A DNA stretch of 64,000 bases from Neofusicoccum parvum (GCA_020912385.1 CP087219.1:682001-746000), one strand, 5' to 3'. Counted from the first letter of the stretch, positions 12,101 to 24,416 are shown. Numbers and translations are program-made. Notes: generated by a model from the sequence alone, not told the origin.

Positions 12101-13583
12101 CATCCAACGGAAGGTTGAAGAGGCTGAGGACCGGCTAGGTGCGGCTGTCAAGCAGTTGGATGGCCGCTTGAGAGATGCTCGCCACCTGCAGGTCATGGCA
12201 CCAATTCAACCCAGGACCAGGGAGCATGTCATGCACGCAGCAGGTCGGATGGCGGCGAAACTGAAGTGGATACGCATCGAGATCGTCCGCATGAAAGCCC
12301 ATCGCGATATTCTCATCATGGACCTGGATGACGAGAAGAAGGCTGCCAATGACGCCAAGACACGGTTCAAGGAAATCGAGACTATTCCTCCTGTACCCGC
12401 CCTTCCGTCGGCCGCTTCGTCCCCTTCTACTGTACAAGGTCCCAAGTCATCACGGCTCAGTGGACTTGTCCGACTGGGATCGAAGGCCAGCGGCTCGACT
12501 ACCAGACCACGCTCACCCCGCTCACCGTCTATGAGTGGCAGGCCAGATACAGGCGAGTCTGAAGTGAATGACGACGACATTTTCACAACGCCTCCGGAGA
12601 CTTCTCAACCGAGTCCGGGCTCGCCACCTTCAGGCTGGGAGATTCCTCCTATGAACTTTGGACCCTCAAACCGGGACTCTTGGGCTGATTCCACACATTC
12701 TAGCCGCGCGGATGGTCTTGGTCACCGACCATCCGTGTCTACAGTTGGTGATAAGACTGAATCGGTCGGGGAGTCGGACGCAGGGTCGAGGCATCGTCAA
12801 TCAAGTGTCTCGGACGCCGGACGCAACCCTAACGCTAGCACAATGAATCTGGATGGCCGTCCTTCAACGCCGCCTGCCGAGGACGCCGAAAAACTGCCTG
12901 CCGGTAGCCCGGAGTCTCGTAGCAAGGTCCGCCGCAGCCTGCATCGTACCCTCCGCGACACGCATAGTGGTAGCGGCCATCGTCGTAGTGGAAAAGGCAA
13001 GGAGTCTACTTCCAGCATCATGTCGGACGAACTTAGCGGTCCCGCAAGCCCAGAGGTGCTTCCCCGTACTCACCAAAGTTTCACTGTCCACGGCAAGAAG
13101 GCTTCGGTCGTCACCTTCGGTGCGGAGTGGCAGAACCTGTCGGCGGAGGAGCGTCTCAAGTTGCGTAAGCAGGCCAATGATGACGGCACTAGGCTGACAC
13201 TGTCAAACCCCGCCGACGATGATGCCACAATCCGAGGGAGAGAACGTGCAACTTCAAACACCTCGGAAAGTGCTCGTACAATCAAAAACTTGCTGCAAGA
13301 GCCTGGCCCTACACTGGAGGAGAAAGAGGAAGGTCTCGGGTTCAACCCGTTGCAGGAAGATGTGCAGTGGAAGAACGGGCGGTTGAGCGAGGAGATGGCG
13401 GATTCGGGACTTGCATCTGAGCCTGAGGACCTCTCACCCACAACAACGAGGGACAACAACACCAAGGCCGAGGAACCAGAGTCGACTCTTTCGGAAAAGT
13501 CGGAACAGACCGGTGGTAACGATGAGAATGACCGTACAAGTGGCCTGCACAAGAACGCTCAACCGCAGGCCGTGGAGGCCTGA
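9163..13583 (+). CDS. Sec7-PH domain ARF guanine nucleotide exchange factor (Yel1/EFA6-like)
   Basis: Exons 9163-10909 and 10972-13583 are joined by a 62-nt intron whose splicing restores SPEEAYFISFSIVLLNSDFF. The protein is 1452 residues, or 1429 if the probable in-frame intron 9530-9598 (69 nt, branch GCTAAC, CGCAG acceptor) is removed. The N-terminal 480 residues are Ser/Pro-rich. A Sec7 domain spans about 485-690, with the catalytic glutamate retained in PKETQQIDRVLQGFADRYH and the downstream hydrophobic groove block NSDFFNPNNKRKM. A split PH domain follows (about 765-905, from KVGILWRKDS to LNYTATFE), then a coiled coil (about 945-1040) and a disordered tail. Sec7-PH-coiled-coil order matches the plasma-membrane ARF6/Arf3 exchange factors (yeast Yel1, animal EFA6), acting in endocytosis and polarity. 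The exact orthologue was not tested. Confidence 0.9.
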
Positions 13584-16500
13584 TCTTCTCTTCTCTTTTT
13601 TTTTCCTTTTCTCCTTGGGAAGGCTACCGCAATGACTTGTTCGGTTCTTCTATTACATAGATACCCAGAAACAAAACAAACCTCCTGTACTACTACGGTA
13701 ATTCAGGGGCCGTATTCTTTTTCGCTCTCGGCCCGCTGCAACCACGACAAAGCTCTCTTCCTTTGCTCCACCTCTCACCTTCTTCTTGCTCCACCCATTT
13801 CTGATCCCAATTGTTCAGAGGGCCGTTTTGCTCCTCGGAGACGAACGATTATTCCTCCTTGCATTCGGAGCGTCTCTACACGGCCTTTCCTTACTCTTCA
13901 TCTCTTTCTTCAGCACTTTCTCCTCAGTGCCACGGCAGCAGCATCGGCATCATTGATTGGCGCGGGGGACAACGGTGGCGCTCAGCACAAACAGTTTGTA
14001 ATGGCGATTTATATCCTCTCATCGAAAAGTTTTCTTTTGAGCCTGGGGAATCTTGTTTCTTTTCTCACCATACCTTCATCATCCAGGCAATCCGCTCGAA
14101 GAATTGGCACTGGCATCTGGTTTTAATCGAGGGTGAAAAGCATCTTGAGCCCAGCTTTTGTTCTCTTTCTCCTTTCCTCGTTCTCGTTCTCGTTTAATGT
14201 AGCGGTAGAGCGTTTGCGGCGCCGGCGTTTTTTCTCTCCCCCTCTTGCAAATATCGTTGGACGGCGTGCCTCAGTCGGCTCATCTGGATTATGTGGTTAC
14301 CATCTCTCTTCTGAAGCTACCGCGTTTCGTGTATGGAGGAAGAGAGTACGGCAGCGACAATACCAGCTGAGACGGCTAGGCGTTCGACCAAACCCACACC
14401 TCTTTCCTTCACCTTCAACTTCACCTCATCAACTCCCTTCCCGCTTTAGTGTTGGTTACGGTATCACCTTGTTATTTCCTTTGTTTACTTGGCAATGATG
14501 GGCATGTTGGCACTTCTGGTCTCCTTGTCTTCGCGATCTTCCTCCCTTTTTCTTTTGTTTATTCCCGGGGTTGCTGTCAGGCAAGAGACGAGAGATATAC
14601 CTTTGTGCTTGTTTTTTCCGGCCTAGCCTGTTTCTCCTGGCTACTGTTCTTCTCCCTCCTCTTTGTATCCATGGCGGAAGCAGTGCTTTGCTGTTCAAGC
14701 GGCACGGCAACGGAGAGTGCAGAAGAGGTGCAAAGAAGGGTGAGAGCGCGGCGAGCTTGGCAGGGTTGGTTGTTGTGTTTCGTAGCATATCCACCCCTTC
14801 ATACGATCAAAGGGCACAGACAAATATAATCGGGGCGCTGTTGTTGTCGTTGCTGTTGACGTCCCTCACACCCAAAGCGGAGCTACTCCATCGACCAAGC
14901 TGTTTTGTGAGACCTGCACAGGTGCTCGGCGCCGTTCAGACGACGCAGGCTGAAGCAGCCGGTGCGGTACGCACGGCCGGACTGCTTCAAGCGGCTGTTC
15001 CGTCCAGTGCGTAGGAACCGGACGACTGTGACTCTTAAATACCGACGTGCAACGGCCAGGGCCGGCAGTGGAAGCACATGCGTCCCTCTCCCTCTCTCCC
15101 TCCTACGCGCCGCCGACACCGGCACGCACTCGGTAAATACCTCAGTGCCGAAGTGTACGGACGTATGGCCCACGGGCGCCAGCCTGGCCGGCGCCAGCAA
15201 AAAAGCCACTCGTACTATCTAATCAGCAAAAGCGCTCCCCCGATCTGAACGTGCTGTGGCGCGTCGACGGTTGTTAGGGCTGGACGTCCGCATCTCCCGA
15301 TCCATTATCGTGGGCCCGCCCACCGGCCGGGGCGGGACGCGGAGCAAACCGGCTCCCCGGACTTTTTTTGTTTGGGGGTTGCGGGTTGCCCTGCAGGCAG
15401 GCAAGGTCTTTTTTTGCTCTCTCCTCGACTTGCATGCGGGGACGATCCGGGGCCGAAGAAAGTGCACGTGCGCGCGCGCGCGGCTTGGCGCGGGCCAGAC
15501 AGGCGTGTGTGTCAGTCAGTCGCTGCGACAGCTGCTCGAGTTGCATCGTACGTCATCTTCACATGCCGGCCAGACGGGGCTGCGAAGGGGACTGACTGGA
15601 TGCAGGTGCGCGCCTTGTTGCGGCGGCTTTATTCTTTTTTTTATTTTTTTGTCCTGCGGAGGAGATGGCACGCGGACAGGCCTCCGCGCAGGTGATCAGA
15701 GAGACTTTCGCTGTCGAAAAGCCAAAGCTGGGGCAAGGGCTCGCTCGCTGTTTTTGATTGATGAGCCTGCTGTCGGCGCGACGGAAGATGTGCGATGGGC
15801 AGAGCCCTGGCTGGACTCGGCAAAGACGAAAGGGGCGAGCTTGCCGAACGCGTTGCTGCCACTGCCAGCTGCGCTGCTGCTCGCTGCTCGCTGCTCTTCC
15901 GCTCGTCCAGGAACCCGCACACGCGGGCCGCTTGGCTCCCCGCCAGCCCGCCTGCCCGCGCGCGCGGCGCCGCCTGTCAACGAGTGCCTCAGGCAGGCGG
16001 GGCGAGGGGCAGCGGCCAGCCCGGACGCGGGCCTGGAGGGCGGCCGCCCGGGGAAGCTGGCGGTGCGGACGTGAGCTGCACCGACGCGCCGCAGCCGAGC
16101 AGCCGGGGGAGCTTCTGGAGCTTCGATGCAGTGCCGGCGCGGCGGCTGCAGGCTGCAGAGAGCACCCTGGTGACCAGGACCGACGTTCCTGGGCGCGGTA
16201 GGCTACGCGTAGGAGCACCAGCTCGGTTTCGCTCGGTCCAGCCCGCACTGCGTCATGGGCCGAGGCTCTATGGAGGGGCAAGCGGCATGTCGCAGCGCGC
16301 ACTGCGCAGCTCTCCGCGCCCGCCGCTGGGATTGGAGCTCGGTCTAAAGGTTAGGGCAGGGGGGAGGCCATGCCCGCAAGCTGGGCTGAGGGCGCAATGG
16401 CGGGCAGCTAGTCCTGTCTTCTTTTTTTGTTTCCAGACGGCCGTCTTCTGGCTTGTGACTCTTCTTCACTGTCCTCCTCGCGCCTCCCTGAGCTTCTTCG

Positions 16501-16846
16501 CGCCTTCTCTCTCCCCGTCTTCCCATCTCTCCTCTCTCCGTGCTGCGGATACAGCCTGGTCGGGATCCTCAGGAACGTGGCGGAGGCTTTTGCTTGTGAC
16601 TAACCCTCGACACGAACGCAACCCCCAAATACCCGAGGAAGAGCACGCCCTGCACCCGCGCGCAATTGCCAGACCGAACGGCACTTTAAGTGACGGGCCT
16701 CCTTCCCTCCGCAGTCCTGAACAGGGAGCTTCTCTCTTGCGCGCGCGTCGACGAGCTTTCCCTTTGTCCCGAGCTCTGACAGCTCTCTCGCGCCGAACGA
16801 GACCCAACTCGCATCACCGGGCTGAGACAGCAGAACCTCCGCGACC
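13584..16846. other. 3.3-kb gene-poor region
   Basis: The first 1.2 kb (to about 14800) is T/CT-rich, including the 3' flank of the Sec7 gene. Open frames in it (for example 14133-14498 and 14449-14829) give hydrophobic, low-complexity products without motifs. After 14900 the sequence is GC-rich, with a short (GC)n tract at 15469-15482, and leads into the promoter of the carrier gene. I support no gene here. Confidence 0.45.
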
Positions 16847-18440
16847 ATGTCCGCAAAAAGCGTGTCCGGGCCGGGGAACAAGAAGCCCGCGTCGGCCGCG
16901 ACGAACCTGATCGGTACGGCTCCAGAACCGCGCGTGAGCATGCGGTAGCGAGTGAACTGAGGGCTGACTGGAATGATTTTCTGCACATTAGCCGGTGGAG
17001 GTGCAGGAATGATGGAGGCGCTTGTCTGCCATCCTCTCGGTATGTTGTCCTCTGCCTTCTCCCCAGAAAAGGGCGAGCGGGCCTGGAAATGTGCGGACAC
17101 GGGACGCTGACGTGGGGGTCGCAGACACGATAAAAGTCCGCATGCAGCTGTCGAGAAGAGCGAGAGCACCTGGGGTACGTGAACTCCCCGACTTTTCGTC
17201 CCTGGCGCGTTGCGCTGTGCGAGCAGAGGCGTGGTTGTGCGTGGACCATATTTGCATGTGATAGAGGGAGCTCTAGGCATTACGCACCCCACGCCTGCAG
17301 AACTCAGAGCGCAAAACACACTCGCGGGAGGATATGTTCACGCTCATGGCTCGGGCCATTGCCGAGAACGCCTGGCATCACGGCATTGGCCTCTCGTACA
17401 CAGAATCCTCCGAGACTCAGGCACATCCAGAACCAGCCCGCTGACATGCCCCTTCCACTCCACAGGCAAAACCCCGCGGCTTCATCACCACCGGCGCCGA
17501 GATCGTGAAGCGCGAAACGCCGCTCGGCCTGTACAAGGGCCTGGGCGCCGTGCTGACGGGCATCGTGCCCAAGATGGCGATCCGGTTCACGAGCTACGAG
17601 TGGTACAAGCAGCTCCTCGCACACACTGACGGCTCCGTCTCCGGGCAAGCGACATTTCTGGGTAAGCCTCCCCGCCCTCCCACAGGCAGAGCCAGATCAT
17701 GCTGACCGCAGCACGCCACAGCGGGTCTCGCGGCCGGCATCACCGAAGCCGTGGCGGTGGTCACGCCCATGGAAGTCGTCAAGATCCGGCTGCAGGCGCA
17801 GCACCACAGCATGGCGGACCCGCTCGACATCCCCAAGTACCGCAACGCGGCGCACGCGCTGTACACGGTCGTCAAGGAGGAGGGCCCGGCGGCGCTGTAC
17901 CGCGGCGTGTCGCTGACCGCGCTGCGCCAGGGCTCCAACCAGGCCGTCAACTTCACCGCCTACACCGAGTTCCGCGCCGCGCTGCAGAAGTACCAGGGCC
18001 AGACGGACCTGCCCGGCTGGCAGACGGCCTTCATCGGCCTGGTCAGCGGCGCCATGGGCCCGCTGAGCAACGCCCCCATCGACACCATCAAGACCCGGCT
18101 GCAGAAGACGCCCGCCGAGGAGGGCGAGACTGCCGTGGGCCGGATCATGAAGATTGCGAAGTGAGCGGTGCTCTCCTTTCCCCCCTCCCCCTTTTCCCTT
18201 ACTTCTCGAGCAGCTTGGACGGAGGGATTACGGGCGCGACTTCGAAGGCTGACACGTGTGTGTGTGCTGCGCAGGGACATGTGGAAGCAAGAGGGCACCC
18301 GCAGCTTCTACAAGGGCATCACGCCCCGCATCATGCGCGTCGCCCCCGGCCAGGCCGTCACCTTCACCGTCTACGAGTACCTCAAGGGCGTCCTCGAGAA
18401 GAGCCGCGAGATGATGCCCGGTGGGCAGTATGAAGAGTAA
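16847..18440 (+). CDS. SFC1: Mitochondrial succinate/fumarate carrier
   Basis: Six exons (16847-16913, 16992-17039, 17125-17174, 17466-17661, 17722-18160, 18275-18440) give 321 residues, the normal carrier length. All three signature repeats are visible: PLDTIKVRMQ, PMEVVKIRLQ and PIDTIKTRLQ, one per two-helix unit, each followed by a matrix loop with a glycine-rich segment. The blocks AGGGAGMMEALVCHPLDTIK and ETPLGLYKGLGAVLTGIVPK are characteristic of Sfc1/Acr1 (AcuL in Aspergillus). It exchanges cytosolic succinate for matrix fumarate across the inner membrane and is needed for growth on acetate, fatty acids and other gluconeogenic carbon sources. Intron 3 is long for this window (291 nt); two exons are only 48 and 50 nt. 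The gene is convergent with twinfilin. Confidence 0.95.
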
Positions 18441-19121
18441 GATTGCCACACGCCAGAAGAACGATGGACAGCACCCCCATGTCATCGATTCTATCGCAAG
18501 AGAGAGGAATGCCTGGACAAGCCAGGCACTCAAGTATTAGGGGTTTTTTTCCTTTTTCTTCGATGTCCTCGGTCTTGAAAGGGAGTGCCTCTAGGTTTTC
18601 GGCGGCATGTTGACGTATCTTTCTCTTTTCTTTCTTTTGCGTAGGCCGGCTCCGCAGAAGATGTGATGAAAACCGAGAGGTTGTGATCGAATCGGTTGAG
18701 GTGAAAGATGGTATGGGGAGAGGTGTCCGGTAGGGGGTTTTCTTTGACTGAGTACGGTTACCTGCAGTCATGGTGGTGTTCAGGGTTTCGTGGGTGTTGC
18801 TGCATGCTGGGCTTGTTGTCTTGCGCCCGGCTGAGAGGATTCTGTGTTTGTTACTTGCATATGCATCTCACTCAGGATGCTTTGTTCTGGTTTCCAATCA
18901 TGCGTAGATGATGCATAGCTTTTTTCCTGTTCAAATTCCATATGCTGTTCTTCAACATTCGTTCGGCCGTGTGCAGAAATCAGGCCGTCTAGTATCTACA
19001 AAGACAGCCCTGCTGTCTGGTATCCATTGGAAATGCCGGTATTGTGCCGTGAAAATGTCCCCGATACTTCATCTGCGAATCCTCGCCTGCGGTCCATCAC
19101 ACCTGCGTATTCCAACACGCT
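18441..19121. terminator. Convergent 3' flanks of the carrier and twinfilin genes
   Basis: The spacer is 681 bp and T-rich on the upper strand after the carrier stop. No coding content was seen. Both genes should end their transcripts here. Confidence 0.5.
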
Positions 19122-20285
19122 TCAGCGCTTACCAGGCCTCTTGGGCTTGGCAAAGGTCGTCTTCTTCTCCTCCTTGGGTGCGAACTCCTCGTCAATCGTA
19201 TCGGCTGTGATGTCCTCTGGGCTGCTGAACTCGAGCTATCATATCACGTCAGCCACTGCATCCTCGAGCCACAGAGATGTGTTACGACTCACCCTCTTCG
19301 CAATGGGAATGCCGGCCTCCTTCTCAGCCAAAAGAACTGCGAAACCACGCGACGCCGCATACACCATGCGCTCCTTGACCTTCGACGTAGGCGGGCACGT
19401 GTAGATGAACAGGATCGGCTGCGAGCCGTCCGGCGCCGCATGCCTGTAGAACGAGTAGCGCGGCTCGTCGGCGGCAATGGCGCCCGCGAGATCCGCCGCC
19501 GACGCCGTCGTGCTCGACACGAGACGGAACGTCTCCTTCGGGACGTCGATATTCTGCCAAACCGCATCAGCACTCAACGCTCCCCGGCCTCCTCCCAACC
19601 CAAAGCGAACCACCTACCAACTGCACCAGATTGCCCTCCCCACTACCATCCCCCAAGCTCTTCAGCGCCTCCACAACCCCCTCCTGCACCTCCATGCTCA
19701 GATGGCCGCTCGTGTGCACGCGCCTGGCGCCGGTGCCGCCGCTCTCGCGCGCCTCGGCCTCCTTGATGTCGACGAGGTTCTGCTCCTCCTCGGTCAGCGG
19801 CACGGCGCCGGCGACGTGGGCCTCATGGCGGCGCCAGCCGTCGGCGCTCAGCTCCTCGGCCGTGGTCGCGAAGAAGGTCTCGGCGAACTTCTCCGACCCC
19901 AGCTCGCGCACCAGCGCCAGCCGCGTCGACGCCGTCAGCGTCTTCTGCCGCACCGGCGCCGCGTCCGGCACGTACGTCACCGCCACGAAGCGCCCCGGCG
20001 CCTGCCGGATCAGGATGTAGAGCGCCTCGTTGGCCGCGAGGTGCGGCGCCAGCAGCGACAGGTCCGCGAGGAAGTCGGACGAGCCGGCTGCGATCACGGA
20101 GCGGGGGACGAGCGTTTCGCCGGTGACGCTGGCGGTCAGAAAGCGCGATTCAGGGTCGCTGATGAGCGTGTTGAAGGCGGCGTGCAGCTCCTCGGAGGCT
20201 ATGCGGGGGTGGTGAGGCCGTCAGTGAGGGGTGCGGGAGAGCGGCGCGGCGGGGCGGGGCGGCTACCTGTTATTCCGGACTGCAT
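19122..20285 (-). CDS. TWF1: Twinfilin (two ADF-H domains, actin-monomer binding)
   Basis: Four exons (20285-20267, 20198-19618, 19553-19293, 19235-19122) give 324 residues. The first exon is only 19 nt and encodes MQSGIT; splicing yields MQSGITASEELHAAFNTLIS, a standard twinfilin start. ADF-homology domain 1 covers about 5-140 and domain 2 about 175-305 (NIDVPKETFRLVSS to EAGIPIAKR, with FIYTCPPTSKVKERMVYAAS as the actin-binding helix region). The basic tail KPKRPGKR matches the phosphoinositide- and capping-protein-binding tail of the family. Twinfilin sequesters ADP-actin monomers and promotes filament turnover at cortical patches. The three introns are 57-68 nt with clear GTGAGT/GTAGGT donors. 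Confidence 0.92.
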
Positions 20286-20883
20286 GGTGGGCGGGATTGA
20301 TGCGCCGGCGGCTTTGAGTGGTGTGGTTCGCGGAGGGCGGGGTTGGGGACGGAGACGTGGTGGTGGGGGAATTGGGTGTTGTTTATGTAGCTCCTGATGG
20401 CTGGCGGGCGGTGATGTCGTCGGTGAGGGGCACGCAGGCACCCCCGACGGATGCCAACCCCAGCTCCGCTACGCCGCGGCCGGCCACGCGTATGCCGGGA
20501 GCTTGCTGCCTCGAAGACGCGCACGCACCAGTACACTGTCTCGCAGTCAATGCTGCGAATAGCTTGTTCAAGATACTGCTGCCTAGGGGCTCAAACGTAA
20601 TACGCAGGCTCAATTTAGAATTCGAAGTCTACGTGGCCGTGTCCAGCCAGCCACTACACACAAAAATCGGCAACTAATTTCTAAGAATCTCCAAGCATAA
20701 CGTCGTGCTCGCCCAGCGAGCTTGCATGTGTGCATATCTTTTACGCATCCAAACTGGCGAAGACCAATACAGCCCACCATCCATGCAGTCTCTCATCCGT
20801 CCTGGCTTGTCCGCCGAGCCACCGTTTGTCAGCGCCCTGCCCTCTTCGCTCGGCTGCCTGCCATGGAACCAGATCCTCCGCTG
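20286..20883. other. Upstream region of twinfilin
   Basis: No supported gene. Open frames crossing it have no motif. It separates twinfilin from the uncertain locus that follows on the same strand. Confidence 0.4.
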
Positions 20884-21763
20884 TCATGGGTAGCTGTATC
20901 TGAACATCTTCCGCGCGTCCTTCGCTTCGTAGTCAGGCCGAGGAATCCTTATGAACGTATGTGGCGACTGGACTGACTCTTCATGGGTGCTCGCATTTGA
21001 AGAGGCAGACGGCAACTCTTCTTCCTCCTGCTTGGCCGGAACGGAGCACCTCGGACACGTGCCGCATGATAGGCTGCACTCTCTGTCCCCGCTGTTGGTC
21101 CCGCACGGGCAGGACAGCGACTGCCGGCGCACGCGGGCGCCGCAGGCATGTTTGATGTCGTTAAAGCACATCTTGATCCGTCCTCTCACTCAGCGGCCGT
21201 GGACGCTGTTTTTCGGTGCCGTATGGGAGAGATGGGTCGGTGCTGAAAGCCAGAAGTACGAAGTGGACTACCAGGATCTTCTGGGAAGGCGGGGACTCCA
21301 TCAGACGTCTGCGTGTAGTTGGGTTGCGCGGCGGTGTGCTGGGCAAGCCAAGACTCACCTGGTGTCAAAGAAGTTGGACGTAGGCTGCAACGGGTAGTTT
21401 GATTGCCAGGAGCCCTTGCTTGATAAACCCGCGCAACGCACAGTTGTGGCTGAAGATCCCTGCGGTAGAAAGAAGATGCGAGGAGGGGAGGTGGTATGTG
21501 CGGGCATATGGTAGGGCTGTCCGCAAAATAAGTCTTCTTTTCTCGGCGGGAAATTGCAGGCTGGGAGCATCCTCCTGCTACATTCCTCGCCAGTCGGTCG
21601 AGGTTCTAGGCTCGCCTGCTTGTGAGATAGCAAACAATAATTCCTGATCGCTAAGCTCACCGGTGGCAATGCCCAAGTCCTGTTGCTTCTGGCGAGGCTG
21701 AAACGGCCTGAGAGTGGTCAGGGGGCTGCGGAATGTGCTACCGTACTGTGCTACCAACTCCAA
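20884..21763 (-). CDS. Uncertain hypothetical gene with a Cys-rich terminal exon
   Basis: The clearest piece is an open frame 21189-20884 (101 codons) that begins with FNDIKHACGARVRR, then has CPCG, C-x3-C-G-x-C-x2-C and an acidic tail. Eight Cys and one His in about 40 residues suggest metal binding. Upstream on the same strand, 21763-21665 and 21475-21359 look like coding exons bounded by plausible splice sites (a GTGAGC donor at about 21664, a CGCAG acceptor at 21476, and a GTGAGT donor at 21358 with a CGCAG acceptor). I could not join them to the Cys-rich frame without a stop, so the model is unresolved and could be a pseudogene. The product is not recognised. Confidence 0.3.
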
Positions 21764-22881
21764 ACATCTGGGTACACAGCACGCGCGGCGTGGCAGCGCC
21801 AGCGTCCATCAGGCAGCCACGTTGCGTCCGAATAGGCGTGACCTGAGCAGGAGTTGCCCGATGACTCGATTCTACAGCTCCTCTTCCGATTATACATCCG
21901 GTTCGGGAAACCTGGACCAGTCCCAAGACCATATCGCACGAAAAGTAGGCGACGTATCGCCGGGGTAGCATCTTTCCTGTCCTACATCTCTCGACGGAAG
22001 TCGGAAGCAAATTCCAGTGAGATCGGTCCATGATGGCAGCAGACCTCACTCAGATCCAGCCGCGGATTGTCAATAGGACCTCATTAGTGGTGTTGTGATG
22101 GGAATTTGGTCGCCCTGCTTCTACAACATCGGAATCCAGCGATTACCGATCTCCAAAAGATAGAAAAGTCAGGAAATGACCCTGGATTGAGCTTGGCGCC
22201 TGCACTGGCACGCTGAATACGCTACTGACAGCTGAATGTATGACGTCAGCGTTGACTATTTCCAGCAATGCAACAATAGACAGAGACGTGAGCAAGACCT
22301 GAAACAGGCCTATTGTGTTTTGTCACAAGGGAAGGGGCACAGTCCGCGGATACACCAGGCTAGAAGAGGAAACTTCCAGAACAAGAGAATGAAACAGTCA
22401 CGAGCCGGGCTTGTCCTACGCCGAGTCCTCGAGGAGAAATATTTGGGGGAGCGGCCACGACAAAAGATGGAAATCCAGCAGAATGGATGTGCCTCTCGTG
22501 AAGGTTGTCGCCGGCCAGGCATGGTGGGAGGCGAGGCGCCCTTTCGGCGGCATCTGCGGTGGCCAAGTGAGCTGCGGTCTTTCTCGAAACGGCAAATGGT
22601 GTGCCACGGGCATGCCGCTCAAGGAGATGGGGCTGCAGCGTCGACGGCTGATGCGGACGGAGTTGGTGTGGAGTTCCAGAGCGCAGGCGGGTTGGGATGG
22701 AGCGCGCGAGTCATCGGAGAAACGAAACCCCTCTCCTCCACCTCTCCACTTTTGGACGCGGTCTACGTCCAAGCCATACGCGCTTATCTGTCGGCCATGA
22801 TGTTCCTGCTGCTGCTCCGCCTCGCACCGTCCCGTCGGCCTGATCGAGGTGTATTCTCGTGAAACACATTCCGCGCTTGCT
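21764..22881. other. Intergenic region upstream of the dehydrogenase gene
   Basis: Several open frames of 60-210 codons occur on both strands (for example 22236-22862), but they lack motifs, overlap one another and have no splice support. No gene is called. Confidence 0.4.
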
Positions 22882-23870
22882 ATGGCCCAGCCCTCTCTTT
22901 TCCCTGGTGTCGCTCTTATCACCGGTGCTGGCGGAACAGGTAAGTCTCCATTCCCAGGGTTAGGCCCATGTCAAGTATGCTGTGGGCTCACCGGTCCGCC
23001 AGGCATCGGGAACGCAACCGCTCTCGCCTTTGCAGAAGCCGGCTGCAGGAGCCTCGCCATCACGGACCTCAACCCTGCTTTGCTCGAAAAGACAGCCAAA
23101 GAGCTGTCCGAAAGCTATCCCTCTGTGGCAGTCTACAGTCAGACTGGCGACATCGCCGATGAGACGTTTGCTGAATCCTTTGTCGGTGCGGTGGTAGAAC
23201 AGTTCCGTCGCATCGACTACTGCGTCAACTGCGCCGGCATCTTGAGCAAGAATGAGAACTCCACCGAGATGACCGTCGAGGACTTCGACAAGGTCAACAA
23301 CGTCAACTACCGCGGATGTTGGTTGACCTCCAGAGCCCAGCTGAAAGCCATGTTGAAGCAAGAACCGCTGCCCAGCCATGACGACAGCCGCGCGCCGCAA
23401 AGAGGAAGCATCGTCAACATTGCCAGCCAACTCGGTGTCGTCGGCCGCCCCAAAGCTCGTGGGTATCCAGTATCTACGCAAAAGTCGTCCCGCATGCTAA
23501 CTTCCAACAGCGGCATACTGCGCTTCCAAGGCCGCCGTGATAGCCATGACGCGCTCCGACGCTATCGATTACTCCGAGCACGGCATCAGAGTGAATTGCA
23601 TTTGCCCCGGAGTGATTGAGACGCCCATGACCACAAGTACTCCGGAGCTGGTCGAGAGGCTGAAGCCGGCCATCGATATTGCCCCGATGAAGCGTATGGG
23701 CAAGCCGTCCGAGATAGCTGATGCCGCACTCTTCCTCTGCTCGACGAAGGCAAGCTTCGTGCAAGGGCATGCTATGGTTGTCGATGGAGGGTGAGAATGA
23801 ACCCTGAGATTCAAGCCTGTACACTGATGATATCTTCGCTGACTCGCTCTCCAGATATGTCATCAATTGA
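22882..23870 (+). CDS. Short-chain dehydrogenase/reductase (classical SDR, probably NAD-dependent)
   Basis: Exons 22882-22939, 23003-23458, 23511-23790 and 23855-23870 give 269 residues. Splicing restores each motif: the cofactor loop TGAGGTGIG (intron 1), the active-site YCASK (intron 2) and the C-terminal DGGYVIN (intron 3). Other SDR elements are the acidic residue after strand 2 (ITDLN, favouring NAD over NADP), NCAG, the catalytic Ser in IVNIAS, Tyr and Lys in YCASK, and CPGVIETPM after strand 6. The fold is a single Rossmann domain, presumably cytosolic. The substrate cannot be told from sequence, and no neighbouring pathway genes help. Intron 1 (63 nt) is in frame without a stop, so a retained form would carry 21 extra residues inside the cofactor loop. 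Confidence 0.92.
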
Positions 23871-24416
23871 GTCCGTCGAACTCAAGATAAGATTAATGAA
23901 GGAAACTACGCTAGGGAATCGATGCGATAGAGATCGGGAAGGACAGCCTCTATGCCGAAAGAACTATGACGTCCAAAGAACAGCTAAGTAAGAAGGTTCC
24001 GAGTGCCAACCTGTATGTTTCCTCCTGTAAAAGGAAGCAGATCCAATAAGTCACGGATTCAACGTCTGGAAAACAACCCTCAGTCTTCAATACTCGCCCT
24101 CTAACTCTAGCACATGTGAAATATATGAAGGATATCCATTCTTCCCCAATCGTCGTTTTTACGCTTGATTTTATTGTATAGTGTCTGTCCGTACACGTTT
24201 AGAACGGAAAAGACCAACCCTCCGATCCCGCTCATCCAGCACTCCACTCACCCATCGTCCGCTTCCTCACGTATCTCCTCCTCCTCCGGGCCGCACATCT
24301 TCTCATGTGACAACCCCAACCTCATGATCAGCAAAATCATCAACCTTTCCAACACACCCCACCTCCGGCGCCCTCCACACCTACCCGTCCTGCTCGTACG
24401 CCCAGAAGCTCAACCC
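23871..24416. other. Intergenic 3' flank of the dehydrogenase gene
   Basis: Sequence between the SDR stop and the coding relic is locally AT-richer (around 24050-24240). I see no gene in it. Confidence 0.4.

Noticed and set aside
15256..16910. Several 250-370-codon frames upstream of the carrier gene
   Set aside because: All overlap each other in different frames and read as low-complexity Arg/Ala/Pro; the real carrier start codon lies at 16847 in another frame.
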